From the NCBI GenBank assembly GCA_030526175.1, contig JAUNDJ010000012.1, forward strand, positions 1-38,854: 38,854 nucleotides of DNA, given 5' to 3'. This stretch comes from Bacillota bacterium. Lineage in GTDB: Bacteria > Bacillota_I > Bacilli_A > Erysipelotrichales > Erysipelotrichaceae. Positions 16,898-25,500 of the stretch are shown here, in pieces. Numbering within the stretch: the first letter of the stretch is position 1; each line of letters begins with the position of its first letter. Made by a program: the position numbers and the translations under genes. The notes beneath the pieces were generated by a model that saw only the letters and a list, made by a program, of their open reading frames with translations, was not told where the DNA came from and did not search any database.

Positions 16898-17068
16898 TTA
16901 TTTTTCTACGATTTGTTTGCCGTTATAGTAACCACATGAACACATTTTGTGAGAAAGTTTATATTCTCCACAGTTTGGACATTTTGTTAATGCGGGTTTT
17001 ACTAATTTGTAGTGAGTTCTTCTTTTTGCTTTACGTGTTTTAGAACCTCTTCTTTGTTGTACAGCCAT
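16898..17068 (-). CDS. rpmF: Ribosomal protein bL32
   Basis: Large-subunit ribosomal protein of 56 residues. It begins [20 protein letters not shown], the conserved basic L32 opening, and continues with a zinc-ribbon: [11 protein letters not shown] (Cys30, Cys33) and [10 protein letters not shown] (Cys43, Cys45). The second pair is CxC, whereas zinc-type L32 proteins I know usually have CxxC there. The sequence reads cleanly as Cys-Ser-Cys-Gly on the minus strand, so this is not a frameshift. It follows yceD by 16 bases, the widespread yceD-rpmF pairing, and ends at a strong terminator. Confidence 0.95.
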   Translation of the reverse strand: MAVQQRRGSKTRKAKRRTHYKLVKPALTKCPNCGEYKLSHKMCSCGYYNGKQIVEK

Positions 17069-17084
17069 GCTTTGTTACCTCCTA

Positions 17085-17594
17085 CTAGTCTTCATCCAGT
17101 TTGAATTCATTTAACTTTTCCCATCGTGGGTCAATTTTTTCTTCTTGAACATCTTGATCCGAAATAAGTTGCCATCCTTTTCCCTTTGGGTATTCACTTC
17201 TTGGAACCAAAGTAATACTCATAGGTGCTTCATAAACGATAGCTTGAAATATTTCTGGCTTGATGTCCAATCGATTTTTCTTTACCACGATGATTTCTTC
17301 ATCCGTATCCTCACTTACAGGATCAAATGAATACGTTTCTTGCGACTTCGTGTCAAATGCTACTTCAATGTCGTCATTCGTAATTGAATCTAGAACAATC
17401 AATTTACCGTCCAAATCCAGGTCTGAATAAACGAGAGCATCTCCGTCAAACTGAAGAGTACCTGTAATATGTACCTCTGGTATGGACTTGACTTGAGTTT
17501 GATGAAGAAGGTCATTTTCCTCTATAGCAATCCATTCATCAATTTCAATTGTAGAATCTTCTGCATTTAAGAAGTCATTTTTTGAATATACCAT
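17085..17594 (-). CDS. yceD: YceD/DUF177 family protein
   Basis: Acidic 169-residue protein of the YceD (DUF177) family, encoded directly before rpmF as in most bacteria. The family is linked to 23S rRNA accumulation in plants and E. coli; no catalytic residues are known. The centre has the family's alternating beta pattern (VHITGTLQFDGDALVYSDLD) and the acidic segment PVSEDTDEEIIV, and the C-terminus has DPRWEKLNEF. A reading from 17615 is possible, but that ATG lies at the predicted transcription start, while GGGGTG precedes the ATG at 17594 by 6 bases. The zinc-ribbon cysteines seen in some family members are absent. Confidence 0.88.
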   Translation of the reverse strand: MVYSKNDFLNAEDSTIEIDEWIAIEENDLLHQTQVKSIPEVHITGTLQFDGDALVYSDLDLDGKLIVLDSITNDDIEVAFDTKSQETYSFDPVSEDTDEEIIVVKKNRLDIKPEIFQAIVYEAPMSITLVPRSEYPKGKGWQLISDQDVQEEKIDPRWEKLNEFKLDED

Positions 17595-17620
17595 GCTCTT
17601 CACCCCATGTCGCATTTGAT

Positions 17621-17649
17621 ATTATAATAAAAGGCCTTATAAAAGTCAA
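17621..17649 (-). promoter_or_regulatory. Promoter of yceD-rpmF
   Basis: TTGACT (17649-17644), exactly 17 bases and TATAAT (17626-17621) on the minus strand, giving a start near 17614. This supports the shorter yceD start at 17594. Confidence 0.75.
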
Positions 17650-17681
17650 CCAAACAAAATGTAATTTCTTGGAAATTGTTT

Positions 17682-18926
17682 CTACTCATATCGTAAGGCA
17701 TCGATTGGATCCATATCACTCGCTTTTTTAGCCGGATAATATCCAAAAAATACCCCAACAAACATGGAAAATCCAACCGCAACCAATACCGTAATCAAGC
17801 TTGGAAATGCGCTAATTTGATACATCGCACTGGATATCAAATATCCTGCCACACTACCAATTATAACACCAATAAAGCCTCCGATTAAACAAATCACAAC
17901 CGCTTCAATCACAAACTGCAATAATATTTCTCTTGTTTTTGCACCCAGAGCCATTCGAATACCAATTTCTCTAGTTCTCTCAGTCACAGAAACCATCATA
18001 ATATTCATAACTCCTATACCACCGACTAGTAAGGAAATCGCCGCAATCGCTCCAATTGTCAATTTTGCCTGATCAAACACTTTTTCTTGTTGTTTCATCG
18101 CATTATTACCAGAATAAATACTCACTTCTGTGGTTGGACTGGATTTGTATAAGGATTTCCAATATGCCATCGTGGTATTGCTCAACAAATCTAAATCAAC
18201 ATTATCTTTAGGCTGAATCACCAATTGACTAACGCCTTCTTTTCTTCCTGTTACATGCGCATATACTGTATAAGGAATCAACATACGCGTCATATTTGAA
18301 CCAGGATAATCGTACATTTCATCGCTACAAATGCCGACAATCTCAAAAGATTTATACACTTGCTCAATCGGAATATCAATCTTTTGTCCCAAAGCTTTGA
18401 TAGGATTCGAATATCCAAAATAGTTTTTGACAAAGCTTTGATTCACCAAACAAACGTATCGTTTTCGACTCAGATCCTTGTCATCCATATCTCTTCCATA
18501 TAATAATTCCATAAAATCCATTTTTCGAAACGATTCGTTACAAGCGACAACTTCTGTATAAAGTTTTTTATTCTTCTTTTTATACTCTCCATTTCCCGCA
18601 TATTCATTATAAGATATTGCTTCGATCATATTCCCAAACTTTTCCTTATAAGCTTGTATCGTAGGAATGGAAATTTTCTCCGAAGATGCATTGGAAATAT
18701 AAAACTCTCCGTCTTCAGGCATTTTTTCATACACATTAATATTAATGTTTCGTCCACCCCACTTTAGAAACATTTGTTCGTTATTAATTGCCATCGCATC
18801 CCCGACATTCACAATTGTTATTACGGAACCAATCCCAATAATAATTCCTAACATAGTCATAAAAGTGCGTAGTTTGTTCACCTTTAGAGCCGTAAGTGCT
18901 AATTTAAAATTATCATAGAGTCTCAT
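17682..18926 (-). CDS. MacB-type ABC transporter permease
   Basis: FtsX/MacB-family permease (414 residues) of a tripartite export system. One membrane helix lies near residues 20-45 (TMLGIIIGIGSVITIVNVGDAM). A large extracytoplasmic core covers about 45-285. Three C-terminal helices begin at about residue 290, with the conserved VGGIGVMNIMMVSVTERTRE and IGIRMALGAKT coupling segment. It ends in ...PIDALRYE, the typical MacB tail. The ATG overlaps the ATPase stop as ATGA, so translation is coupled. Gram-positive relatives handle antimicrobial peptides, lantibiotics or macrolides, but the substrate here is unknown. There is no clear terminator after it. Confidence 0.92.
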   Translation of the reverse strand: MRLYDNFKLALTALKVNKLRTFMTMLGIIIGIGSVITIVNVGDAMAINNEQMFLKWGGRNININVYEKMPEDGEFYISNASSEKISIPTIQAYKEKFGNMIEAISYNEYAGNGEYKKKNKKLYTEVVACNESFRKMDFMELLYGRDMDDKDLSRKRYVCLVNQSFVKNYFGYSNPIKALGQKIDIPIEQVYKSFEIVGICSDEMYDYPGSNMTRMLIPYTVYAHVTGRKEGVSQLVIQPKDNVDLDLLSNTTMAYWKSLYKSSPTTEVSIYSGNNAMKQQEKVFDQAKLTIGAIAAISLLVGGIGVMNIMMVSVTERTREIGIRMALGAKTREILLQFVIEAVVICLIGGFIGVIIGSVAGYLISSAMYQISAFPSLITVLVAVGFSMFVGVFFGYYPAKKASDMDPIDALRYE

Positions 18927-19627
18927 AAGATATCACACTCGTTTCTTGTATCCTTAACAATTCTTCCGTCCGAAATCGTTACAATTCTTTCACAAGCTTC
19001 GGCAATTTCTTGAGAGTGCGTTACAATCACGATGGTTTTTCCTTGTTCATTCAATTGTTTAAAAATTTTCAAAACTTGAAAGCTCGTTTCTTGATCCAAA
19101 GCCCCAGTAGGTTCATCTGCTAATAATATCGATGGGTTATTTCCTAAGGCACGTGCAATAGCGACCCTTTGTTTCTGCCCTCCAGAAAGAGAATTTGGCT
19201 CATGATCCATACGGTCTTCCATTCCCACCATTTTTAGTAAGTCCGTGGCTTTTTGAATCCGCTCTTTTTTAGAAACTCCGGCATACAACATTGGAAGTTC
19301 AACATTATCCAGTGCAGACATACGAGCTATTAAATTGAAATTCTGAAACACAAAACCAATTTTTTTATTTCGAATGGCGCTCATTTCATCTTTTCCAAGT
19401 GTACTCACATCTTCTCCATCTAATATATAAGTACCCGAAGTTTGATGATCCAATACCCCAATTATATTCATAAGTGTACTTTTTCCACTACCACTTTCAC
19501 CAACAATGGCAACAAATTCGCCTGGATAAATATTCAAATCGATGCCGTGTAAGATCTCTAATTCGTTTTCTTTTCCCTCGTTGTATTTTTTTAGAATACG
19601 ACGAAGCTCAATCAATGGCTTTTCCAC
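18923..19627 (-). CDS. MacB/LolD-type ABC transporter ATPase
   Basis: ATP-binding subunit of the exporter, 234 residues. It has Walker A GESGSGKSTLM, Q-loop FVFQNFNL, signature LSGGQKQRVAIARAL, Walker B ILLADEPTGALD and H-loop IVTHSQE. A reading from a TTG at 19666 exists, but AAGGA lies 7 bases before the GTG at 19627. That GTG is one base after the stop of the upstream adaptor gene, and it gives the usual length, so the GTG is chosen. It is sandwiched between adaptor and permease genes in the order adaptor-ATPase-permease, with 1-base spacing and a 4-base overlap respectively. Confidence 0.92.
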   Translation of the reverse strand: MEKPLIELRRILKKYNEGKENELEILHGIDLNIYPGEFVAIVGESGSGKSTLMNIIGVLDHQTSGTYILDGEDVSTLGKDEMSAIRNKKIGFVFQNFNLIARMSALDNVELPMLYAGVSKKERIQKATDLLKMVGMEDRMDHEPNSLSGGQKQRVAIARALGNNPSILLADEPTGALDQETSFQVLKIFKQLNEQGKTIVIVTHSQEIAEACERIVTISDGRIVKDTRNECDIL

Positions 19628-19628
19628 A

Positions 19629-21380
19629 TTAATATCCTTCTTGAGAAGACATTTTCGCTTCTGCAATTAAATCTTCATAATAAGCATCGGATAAAACTTC
19701 CATACCTTCTTCTAAATCTTTTCCCGAAATTTCCATCATCATCTCATTGGATTCACCGATTTCCACGGCAATTTTTTTATACGAACCATCGGGTTGGGCT
19801 ACACGAATATACGATAACCCTTCGTCATTTCCAACCGCTTCTATCGGCACGACAAAGATATTCTTTTTGGAAGATAAAACAATGCTTCCGGAAGCTTTCG
19901 AACCAATATGCAATCCTCCTGGTTTATCCAAAGTGATTTGTGCTTTGTAGCCATTTCCATCCGATGTGGACATTCCATAGTCGGCATTATTCGAAATTCC
20001 TGTTGTTGAAGAAATTTGTGTCAATTTTCCCGTTACAGCTTCTTCAATCGAAGTGGCTGTGACTGTCACCAACAATCCTTTTTTTACTTTATTAATCGAT
20101 TCTTCTGGAATGGATACTTGGAAAATTAAGTGTTCCGTCGATTGAATTAGAGCAATTGAACCATTGGAAATTGAACCAAGTTTTACTTTTAACGATGTAA
20201 TTTCCCCACTACTCTCAGCTTTTAACGTACAAGCTTCCTTTTGTTCTTGTAATTTTTCAATTTCCTTTTGATTTGAGAAAGAACCGCCTCCACTATATAA
20301 GCTTTCCAATGCTTCTTGGGCCGATAGACGAGATTCTATGGCACTATTTACGGCTTCTCGATCCGCTTGGTATTGCGAATAAATAGAGTCTTCATATTCT
20401 TTTAGAGCACGATCCGCATTTTCATATGCCTTTTTAGCTTCCTTATATTCGGCTGTACTTTCGGCTTGCGCCAATTCTTTTTGTGCTTGCGATAGAGCTT
20501 CTTGTTTATCACTTAAAAGAGCTTGCGCTTCTTTTAATAGGTTTTGTGCATTCGTCAAAGCCTTTTGCACTTCTTTCTCTTCTTTTTCCACTTCTTCTAC
20601 TTCTTCTTTGGCTTCTTCCAATTTCTTGGCGTTCTCTTCCGTTGGATTTAGTGTATACTCCAGTTCGGCTTTCAAACGTTCTTCTTTGGCTTTATCCAAT
20701 TCTTCTTGTATTTCTAAAAGAGCACTTGTTTTGTTTGAAACATTTTCGATTTTTTGTTCCAAATTGACTTTTACTCCCGCTTGATCATACTCTGTTTGCG
20801 CTTTTTCTACGGTTGCTTGTTTATCCACAATTTGTGCATCGGCACTAATAAGCATTTTATGTGCATCGTCTAAATTATTTTGTAGCTGTGCATATTTTTT
20901 CTCAATCGAAGTATCACGATAATCGCTTGTCGCATTATATCGTTTTTCAAATCGAGCCTTTGTTTTTTGTTCCAATTCTTCCGCTTTTTTTAGTGCGTTT
21001 TTCGCCTTTGTCACAACGCTTTTAGAAGGTCCAGAACCTCCCCCTTTATTTTCTTGAAGTTCTTTAATTTGACGATCGATTTCCGAAGAATCGAGTACAC
21101 AAATCACATCGCCTTTTTTTACTTTGTCGCCTTCTTTTACATTTAGTTTTACGACTTTGGCATTAATATCCGTTGTCACTTCTGTTTCTTCAGCCGAAAC
21201 AATCACACCACTTACATCCACCGTAGATTCTAAGTCTCCTTTTACTAGAGTAAAAGTTCTGGATAGAGCCATTTCTTCTTGCGTCACTTGATTTGTAGCA
21301 CGATTTTTGTTGAAGAAAAATACTCCTCCACAAAGAGCAACGACTACCGCTCCACATATTATTTTTGTTTTATTATTCAT
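19629..21380 (-). CDS. HlyD/MacA-like membrane fusion protein with long coiled coil
   Basis: Adaptor (periplasmic-adaptor-like) component, 583 residues. An N-terminal membrane anchor (IICGAVVVALCGGVFFF) is followed by a lipoyl half-motif (VVKLNVKEGDKVKKGDVICVLDS, about residues 73-95), then by a Glu/Lys/Ala-rich coiled-coil hairpin of roughly 250 residues (about 105-375) bounded by Gly/Ser-rich stretches (NKGGGSGPSK and YSGGGSFSN). The second lipoyl half (CTLKAESSGEITSLKVKLGS) and a beta-barrel/MP domain complete it. The coiled coil is much longer than in a typical Gram-positive YknX-type adaptor. GAGG lies about 9 bases before the ATG. It is the first gene of the three-gene export operon and divergent from tmcAL. 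Confidence 0.88.
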   Translation of the reverse strand: MNNKTKIICGAVVVALCGGVFFFNKNRATNQVTQEEMALSRTFTLVKGDLESTVDVSGVIVSAEETEVTTDINAKVVKLNVKEGDKVKKGDVICVLDSSEIDRQIKELQENKGGGSGPSKSVVTKAKNALKKAEELEQKTKARFEKRYNATSDYRDTSIEKKYAQLQNNLDDAHKMLISADAQIVDKQATVEKAQTEYDQAGVKVNLEQKIENVSNKTSALLEIQEELDKAKEERLKAELEYTLNPTEENAKKLEEAKEEVEEVEKEEKEVQKALTNAQNLLKEAQALLSDKQEALSQAQKELAQAESTAEYKEAKKAYENADRALKEYEDSIYSQYQADREAVNSAIESRLSAQEALESLYSGGGSFSNQKEIEKLQEQKEACTLKAESSGEITSLKVKLGSISNGSIALIQSTEHLIFQVSIPEESINKVKKGLLVTVTATSIEEAVTGKLTQISSTTGISNNADYGMSTSDGNGYKAQITLDKPGGLHIGSKASGSIVLSSKKNIFVVPIEAVGNDEGLSYIRVAQPDGSYKKIAVEIGESNEMMMEISGKDLEEGMEVLSDAYYEDLIAEAKMSSQEGY

Positions 21381-21461
21381 TTTTGCAATCCTCGTAATTT
21401 CTTAAAACTATAATATCACAAAATAAATATCCTTATTTCAATAATATGGTAAAATAGCTCT

Positions 21462-22454
21462 ATGAAAATAGCTGGTATCGTTGCAGAATACAATCCTTTT
21501 CACAAAGGACATATGTATCAATTAAAAAAAGTATCTTTAGAATCCAAAGTTATCGTTGTGATTGTTTCTTCTTATTTCTCACAAAGAGGACTTCCTTCTT
21601 TAATGAGCTTAGAAGACAAAACTCGTCTTGCGCTAGAACATGGAGCCAATCTAGTCTTAGAACTCCCTCCTTGTTACGCTTGTCAAAGTGCGGATTATTT
21701 TGCAAAATATGCGATTCAATCTTTAAAAACATTAGGAGTAACCGATTTATATTTTGGTTCTGAGCTTCACGATTTGGAAACTTTAGAAATGATTTCAAAT
21801 CGTAATAATGCCAATATCGATCCTTCGACTTCGCAAGCCAAAAACAACATCGCTTTAAGTCCTAACGATATTTTGGGAGTACAATATATCAAAGAATGTC
21901 AAATCCACGAGATAGAATGTCATCCACTTAAAAGAAATAACGAGTATAAAAGCGCTACCCAAACACGGGCCGATTTTAAAAAAGGAATGGAACAAGATTT
22001 CCAAGAATATTTTCAAAAGAATCAAACTTGGGAATCGTATTATCCATACTTAAAAACATTTCTTTCCCTTACTTCAGTTCAAGACCTTGCTTCCTTCTTT
22101 TTAGTGAACGAAGGTATTGAAAATCGTTTGAAACAAGCAGCTATGCACAGTAATACTTGGGCGGAGTTTTTGCAGAAAAGCGTATCAAAAACATATTCTC
22201 GTGCTCGCATCCAAAGAACTTGTGTCATGATTCTTTTGCAGATAAAAAAATCGCAAATGGAAGATCCTTCTTTTTATCAAATTAAAGTGGCTGGTTTCGA
22301 TGCGATTGGAAAAGAGCTTCTTAAGGGAAAAGAAAAGATTATGAAATTTTCGGATATGGATCCGTTTATGAAAGAAGTGGAATTGAAAACTTTATCCTTA
22401 TATAACAGTGTACAACGACACAAAATTTCTCGTCAGGTGGTGATTAAACCATGA
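21462..22454 (+). CDS. tmcAL: tRNA(Met) cytidine acetate ligase TmcAL
   Basis: Nucleotidyltransferase-fold enzyme (former YlbM/DUF795) that makes N4-acetylcytidine at the wobble position of elongator tRNA-Met using acetate and ATP. The N-terminus has the diagnostic GIVAEYNPFHKGHMYQL with the HxGH motif (His14, His17). It is followed by SYFSQRGLPSLMSLEDKTRLAL, LVLELPPCYACQSADYFA and LYFGSE, all conserved in the family. The 330 residues are fewer than the roughly 400 of Bacillus YlbM, the difference lying in the middle and C-terminal parts; the reading frame is uninterrupted. No Shine-Dalgarno precedes the ATG. TAAAAT (21450-21455) lies only six bases upstream, so the message may be leaderless. 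Its stop overlaps the start of ydcF. Confidence 0.88.
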   Translation: MKIAGIVAEYNPFHKGHMYQLKKVSLESKVIVVIVSSYFSQRGLPSLMSLEDKTRLALEHGANLVLELPPCYACQSADYFAKYAIQSLKTLGVTDLYFGSELHDLETLEMISNRNNANIDPSTSQAKNNIALSPNDILGVQYIKECQIHEIECHPLKRNNEYKSATQTRADFKKGMEQDFQEYFQKNQTWESYYPYLKTFLSLTSVQDLASFFLVNEGIENRLKQAAMHSNTWAEFLQKSVSKTYSRARIQRTCVMILLQIKKSQMEDPSFYQIKVAGFDAIGKELLKGKEKIMKFSDMDPFMKEVELKTLSLYNSVQRHKISRQVVIKP

Positions 22455-22978
22455 TTATCGTAATTGCCTTATTGTTCGTTTTTATTGGTATATATCACCA
22501 TTACTTGCCACCTGTTTTTCGGAATAAAAAGAAAACGTACGATTATGGAGTGGTATTAGGTTGTCCTTCGCATAACGATGGATCGTATGCCAATAGTCAA
22601 ATCCGCCGCTGTGAGCTAGCAATTAAAGATTATTATAAGGGAAGATTTAAAGAACTAGTGATTACTGGTGGGGCTGTGAAAAACGCGTATGTTGAATCAT
22701 TAGAAATGAAGAAATATATTGAAGAACGAGTGGATATGCCTATTCTTTGTGAAACAGAATCTCGTAATACCATCGAGAATATGAAGTTCACGAAAGAACT
22801 GATTGGCGATCGTTCGATTCTTATTTTGACAAGTTGTACACATGCTAGAAGAGCTTGTGCAATTGCTCGGGAATACTTTTCCGATGTGAACGTTGACTAT
22901 TACTATTACGCTCGATTGCGTCATATTAAGTGTGAAATTGGTGCTCGATTCTTATTTATCAAAGATAAATTAAAATAG
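22451..22978 (+). CDS. YdcF/DUF218 family membrane-anchored protein
   Basis: A 175-residue protein with an N-terminal membrane segment (IIVIALLFVFIGIYHHYLPP) and a DUF218 (YdcF/SanA/ElyC-like) domain. The landmarks are DYGVVLGCPSHNDG, LVITGGAV, ESLEMKKYIEE, ETESRNTIENM and ILILTSCTHARRACAIA. Relatives are tied to envelope functions, but the biochemical activity is not established. The ATG overlaps the tmcAL stop by four bases (ATGA), so it is translationally coupled, although no functional link between the two is known. The stop codon lies inside the arm of a bidirectional terminator shared with the L-serine dehydratase gene. Confidence 0.85.
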   Translation: MIIVIALLFVFIGIYHHYLPPVFRNKKKTYDYGVVLGCPSHNDGSYANSQIRRCELAIKDYYKGRFKELVITGGAVKNAYVESLEMKKYIEERVDMPILCETESRNTIENMKFTKELIGDRSILILTSCTHARRACAIAREYFSDVNVDYYYYARLRHIKCEIGARFLFIKDKLK

Positions 22979-23004
22979 AGGAGAAAAAATATCTCCTCTA
23001 TTTT
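22972..23004. terminator. Bidirectional terminator between ydcF-like and L-serine dehydratase genes
   Basis: A perfect 13-bp stem (22972-22984 with 22992-23004) closes a 7-base AAAAATA loop. The outer base pairs are A-T on both sides, so each strand reads into a T-run. Both converging genes have their TAG stop codons inside the stem (22976-22978 on plus, 23000-22998 on minus). Confidence 0.88.
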
Positions 23005-24191
23005 ACTACCATCGCAAGTCCTCCTAAGGAACTTTCTTTTAATTCAATCGGAAGTTTATTTCCCGTATAATTCATCGTCTTCACGACCATATCAAAACTA
23101 ACACGATTCTTTTTAACGTTTCGAAGATACTTGGCTAAACGAGCCGCATCAATGCTTCTTTGAGCTGCTACCGCATTTCTTTCGATACAAGGAATCATGA
23201 CATATCCTCCCACTGGATCGCATGTTAATCCTAAATGATGTTCCAATCCAATTTCGGCTGCACATTCAATTTGTTCATTTGTGAAAGTTTGACAATATCC
23301 TACCATCGCAGCTCCCATACTACATGCAGCACCTACTTCTGCCTGACATCCACTTTTTGCACCAGAAATACTAGCGTTTTGTTGAATCAACAAACCAATC
23401 AATCCAGCCACCTTTAACCCTTCAATAATGGTTTTCTTAGGATAATTCAGGTCAACATAATAATGATATACTAAAGCGGGTAATACACCGCAACTTCCCA
23501 TTGTCGGAGCGGTCACTACCATTTGTCCACTCGCATTTTGTTCACTGGCTGCATACGCATAGCTTGAGAGCAATAGAGCATTTCGATCAATTAGATCATC
23601 ACAGCTCATTGCCGATTGATGCAGAGCACTAGCTACGCGGTCTAATTTCAAACTTCCAGGTAATACACCCGTCTTTTTTAATCCTTTTTTTACACAATCC
23701 ATCATCGCATTAAAAATAGAATCCATATATTTATTAATATTTTTATCTTCAAATTCATTTACATATTCATTGATTCGCAAACGATATTGAAGACAATACT
23801 TTTGAATATCATCCATTGTGGTATGAGGATATACATCTATTATTTCCTCATTTTTTTGTCCATCTACTTCAATTTGTCCACCACCAATGGAAACAATGGA
23901 ATGCTTTCCTAATAAAACATCTCCTTTATAAGCTTCCATAATCATTGTGTTTGGATGTTCTACTGGACTCGTATAATCAAATGTGATATCACAATCTCCT
24001 TTTAAAGTCTTTTTAATAATGACATCGGTTAAGTGTCCTTTTCCAGTCAAAGCCAATGAACCATATAAAGTTACTTTATAAGCATCGGCATCGTATTTAT
24101 TTTGAATATATTCACAAGCTTTCATAGGCCCAAAAGTATGTGAGCTACTAGGTCCAGGACCTATTTTAAAGATTTCTTTGATTGAATACAT
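22998..24191 (-). CDS. L-serine dehydratase, single-chain iron-sulfur type
   Basis: Iron-sulfur L-serine ammonia-lyase that converts serine to pyruvate and ammonia. It opens with the beta domain (SIKEIFKIGPGPSSSHTFGPM) and passes at about residue 160 into the alpha domain. Its features are SAMSCDDLIDRNAL, TAPTMGSCGVLPAL, SGAKSGCQAEVG, TCDPVGGYVMIPC and ERNAVAA; the last three hold the cysteines expected to bind the [4Fe-4S] cluster. Beta and alpha are fused in one chain as in E. coli SdaA, whereas Bacillus has two genes. At 397 residues it is shorter than SdaA (about 455). GAGGAG lies 6 bases before the ATG; a TATAAT is seen at 24220-24215 with no convincing -35. The gene is probably monocistronic. 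Confidence 0.92.
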   Translation of the reverse strand: MYSIKEIFKIGPGPSSSHTFGPMKACEYIQNKYDADAYKVTLYGSLALTGKGHLTDVIIKKTLKGDCDITFDYTSPVEHPNTMIMEAYKGDVLLGKHSIVSIGGGQIEVDGQKNEEIIDVYPHTTMDDIQKYCLQYRLRINEYVNEFEDKNINKYMDSIFNAMMDCVKKGLKKTGVLPGSLKLDRVASALHQSAMSCDDLIDRNALLLSSYAYAASEQNASGQMVVTAPTMGSCGVLPALVYHYYVDLNYPKKTIIEGLKVAGLIGLLIQQNASISGAKSGCQAEVGAACSMGAAMVGYCQTFTNEQIECAAEIGLEHHLGLTCDPVGGYVMIPCIERNAVAAQRSIDAARLAKYLRNVKKNRVSFDMVVKTMNYTGNKLPIELKESSLGGLAMVVK

Positions 24192-24215
24192 AAGCTTCTC
24201 CTCAATGTGTCAATA

Positions 24216-25059
24216 TTATAAACATTTTTCCGGATTATTGTATATAGACAATGTACTTTTTTTTACATATCTAATAAATACCATCGCAATACCTGTTCGT
24301 TTTTCAATCGTTTCTTTGAACAATAGCACACCAATAATTCCCAAAATACAGATGGTTAGAATGCTGTAGGTTGGATATACCACAATCGATGGAAATTGTG
24401 TCAATGCGAATAGTAAAAATTAAGCCGAAAAGAAATTCGGTATCGCTATCAATAATCCATATACGATTTCTTCTTTTCCAATGCGCTGTTTCTTGTATTT
24501 CATGAATAGGAAACAAAACAAGAACGCAAAGAAAAAAGTGTAAAAAAGGAAAAAAGAAGAATTATCCATTTGGCCACTCATTTGAAAAACTTTACTCATC
24601 GCATCCCCACTTCCCCCGGCAAATAGTAATAAGATCAATCCTGGAAGATACGGAATGCTCTGATCGGTATAGTTCATGTACACGATCATAGAGACGGCTA
24701 GTATTAAACCAACAATTTGAAAGAAAGTGAGAATTTCTTTATAGACGAAAAATGACAGTAAGATAGGAATCATAATCCCTAATTTCATGAACATAGAAGA
24801 ATAGACCATTCCATTTCTTTGAATGTTATATTGTAAGGAAACAAAACCCGCTACGAAGAAAAATCCATTAACCATGGTCATACAAAAAGTTGGACTTAAT
24901 GTGGGTATACAACTTTGAATTTGTAGATTACTCGCTAGTACGAAACAAAAAATATAGTTCATGACTAACATTCCAATATTGTTTTACACTTTTTTTCTCA
25001 GAATGTCGCATTGTCAATGATACACCAACAGAACTTAGAATCGCAAATAGTTAATACAT
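24216..25059 (-). pseudogene. EamA/DMT-family transporter, multiply disrupted
   Basis: Remains of a ten-helix drug/metabolite transporter. AGGAGG and an ATG at 25059 start the gene, but codon 3 is TAA. The same frame continues LFAILSSVGVSLTMRHSEKKSV, and the next helix (NNIGMLVMNYIFCFVLA) is in another frame. A single extra A in the AAAA run at 24985-24982 would join them. The middle (about 180 residues, to PNFFSA) is then open until TAA at 24422-24420, after which the same frame resumes FLLFALTQFPSIVVYPTYS and VLLFKETIEKRTGIAMVFI, the typical EamA C-terminus. Two nonsense codons and one frameshift make function unlikely. The substrate class cannot be inferred. It follows a terminator of the upstream gene by under 20 bases. 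Confidence 0.8.
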
Positions 25060-25073
25060 TTATATTTTCCTCC

Positions 25074-25103
25074 TAAAAAAAAGGACTTCTAAACAGAAAT
25101 CCT
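25074..25103 (-). terminator. Terminator of the 113-aa unknown gene
   Basis: AGGATTTCT and AGAAGTCCT (25103-25082) pair over 9 bp with one U-G, with a 4-base loop, followed by seven or more T residues. It overlaps the stop codon. It closely resembles the trp operon terminator at 26619-26642. Confidence 0.85.
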
Positions 25104-25443
25104 AATAATAATACACATCTTCACTTTCTCTTTCGTATTGAAGAAGCTGATCCAATACATCTTGTACTGTATATTGTTCTTCAAAATTCATACCAAAATA
25201 TTGTTCGTTCTCTTTAAAACGCTCTTTATATTCGGATAACGTATAGTCGGTTACTAATACTCTGTGGACGATGCTTTTTATACCATGCCAAGCGACAGAC
25301 CAAAAATACACACTAGTATCCATTTCTTTGGTACAGTTTTCGAACCCATAGATTGTGTCTTCTCGTAAAGTATTGTCATCAAAAGTATATACAACTAATA
25401 GATCATCCGCAGGATAGTATGTAAAAAAATCTAAATTTTCCAT
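25102..25443 (-). CDS. Unknown small acidic protein
   Basis: I do not recognise this protein. It has 113 residues from the ATG at 25443, which GGAG precedes by 7 bases; an ATG two codons upstream is too close to that site. It is acidic and rich in Tyr, Phe and Glu, has no membrane segment or signal peptide, opens MENLDFFTYYPADDLLVVYTF and ends in a Glu/Tyr-rich tail (RESEDVYYY). Alternating hydrophobic strands and helices suggest a small soluble alpha/beta domain. A promoter overlaps the end of the upstream GH20-like gene, and a strong terminator overlaps its stop, so it is probably expressed alone. No function is offered. Confidence 0.65.
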   Translation of the reverse strand: MENLDFFTYYPADDLLVVYTFDDNTLREDTIYGFENCTKEMDTSVYFWSVAWHGIKSIVHRVLVTDYTLSEYKERFKENEQYFGMNFEEQYTVQDVLDQLLQYERESEDVYYY

Positions 25444-25470
25444 CTTCATTCTCCATTAAATACGCAAAAA

Positions 25471-25500
25471 ATTATATCACGTTTTTGTTTCATTTCCCAA
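25471..25500 (-). promoter_or_regulatory. Promoter of the 113-aa unknown gene
   Basis: TTGGGA (25500-25495), 18 bases and TATAAT (25476-25471) on the minus strand. The -35 box is formed by the last codons of the GH20-like gene. Confidence 0.45.

Noticed and set aside
19628..19666. TTG start for the ABC ATPase at 19666.
   Set aside because: It would overlap the adaptor gene by 38 bases and lacks a ribosome site, while a GTG at 19627 has AAGGA at good spacing.
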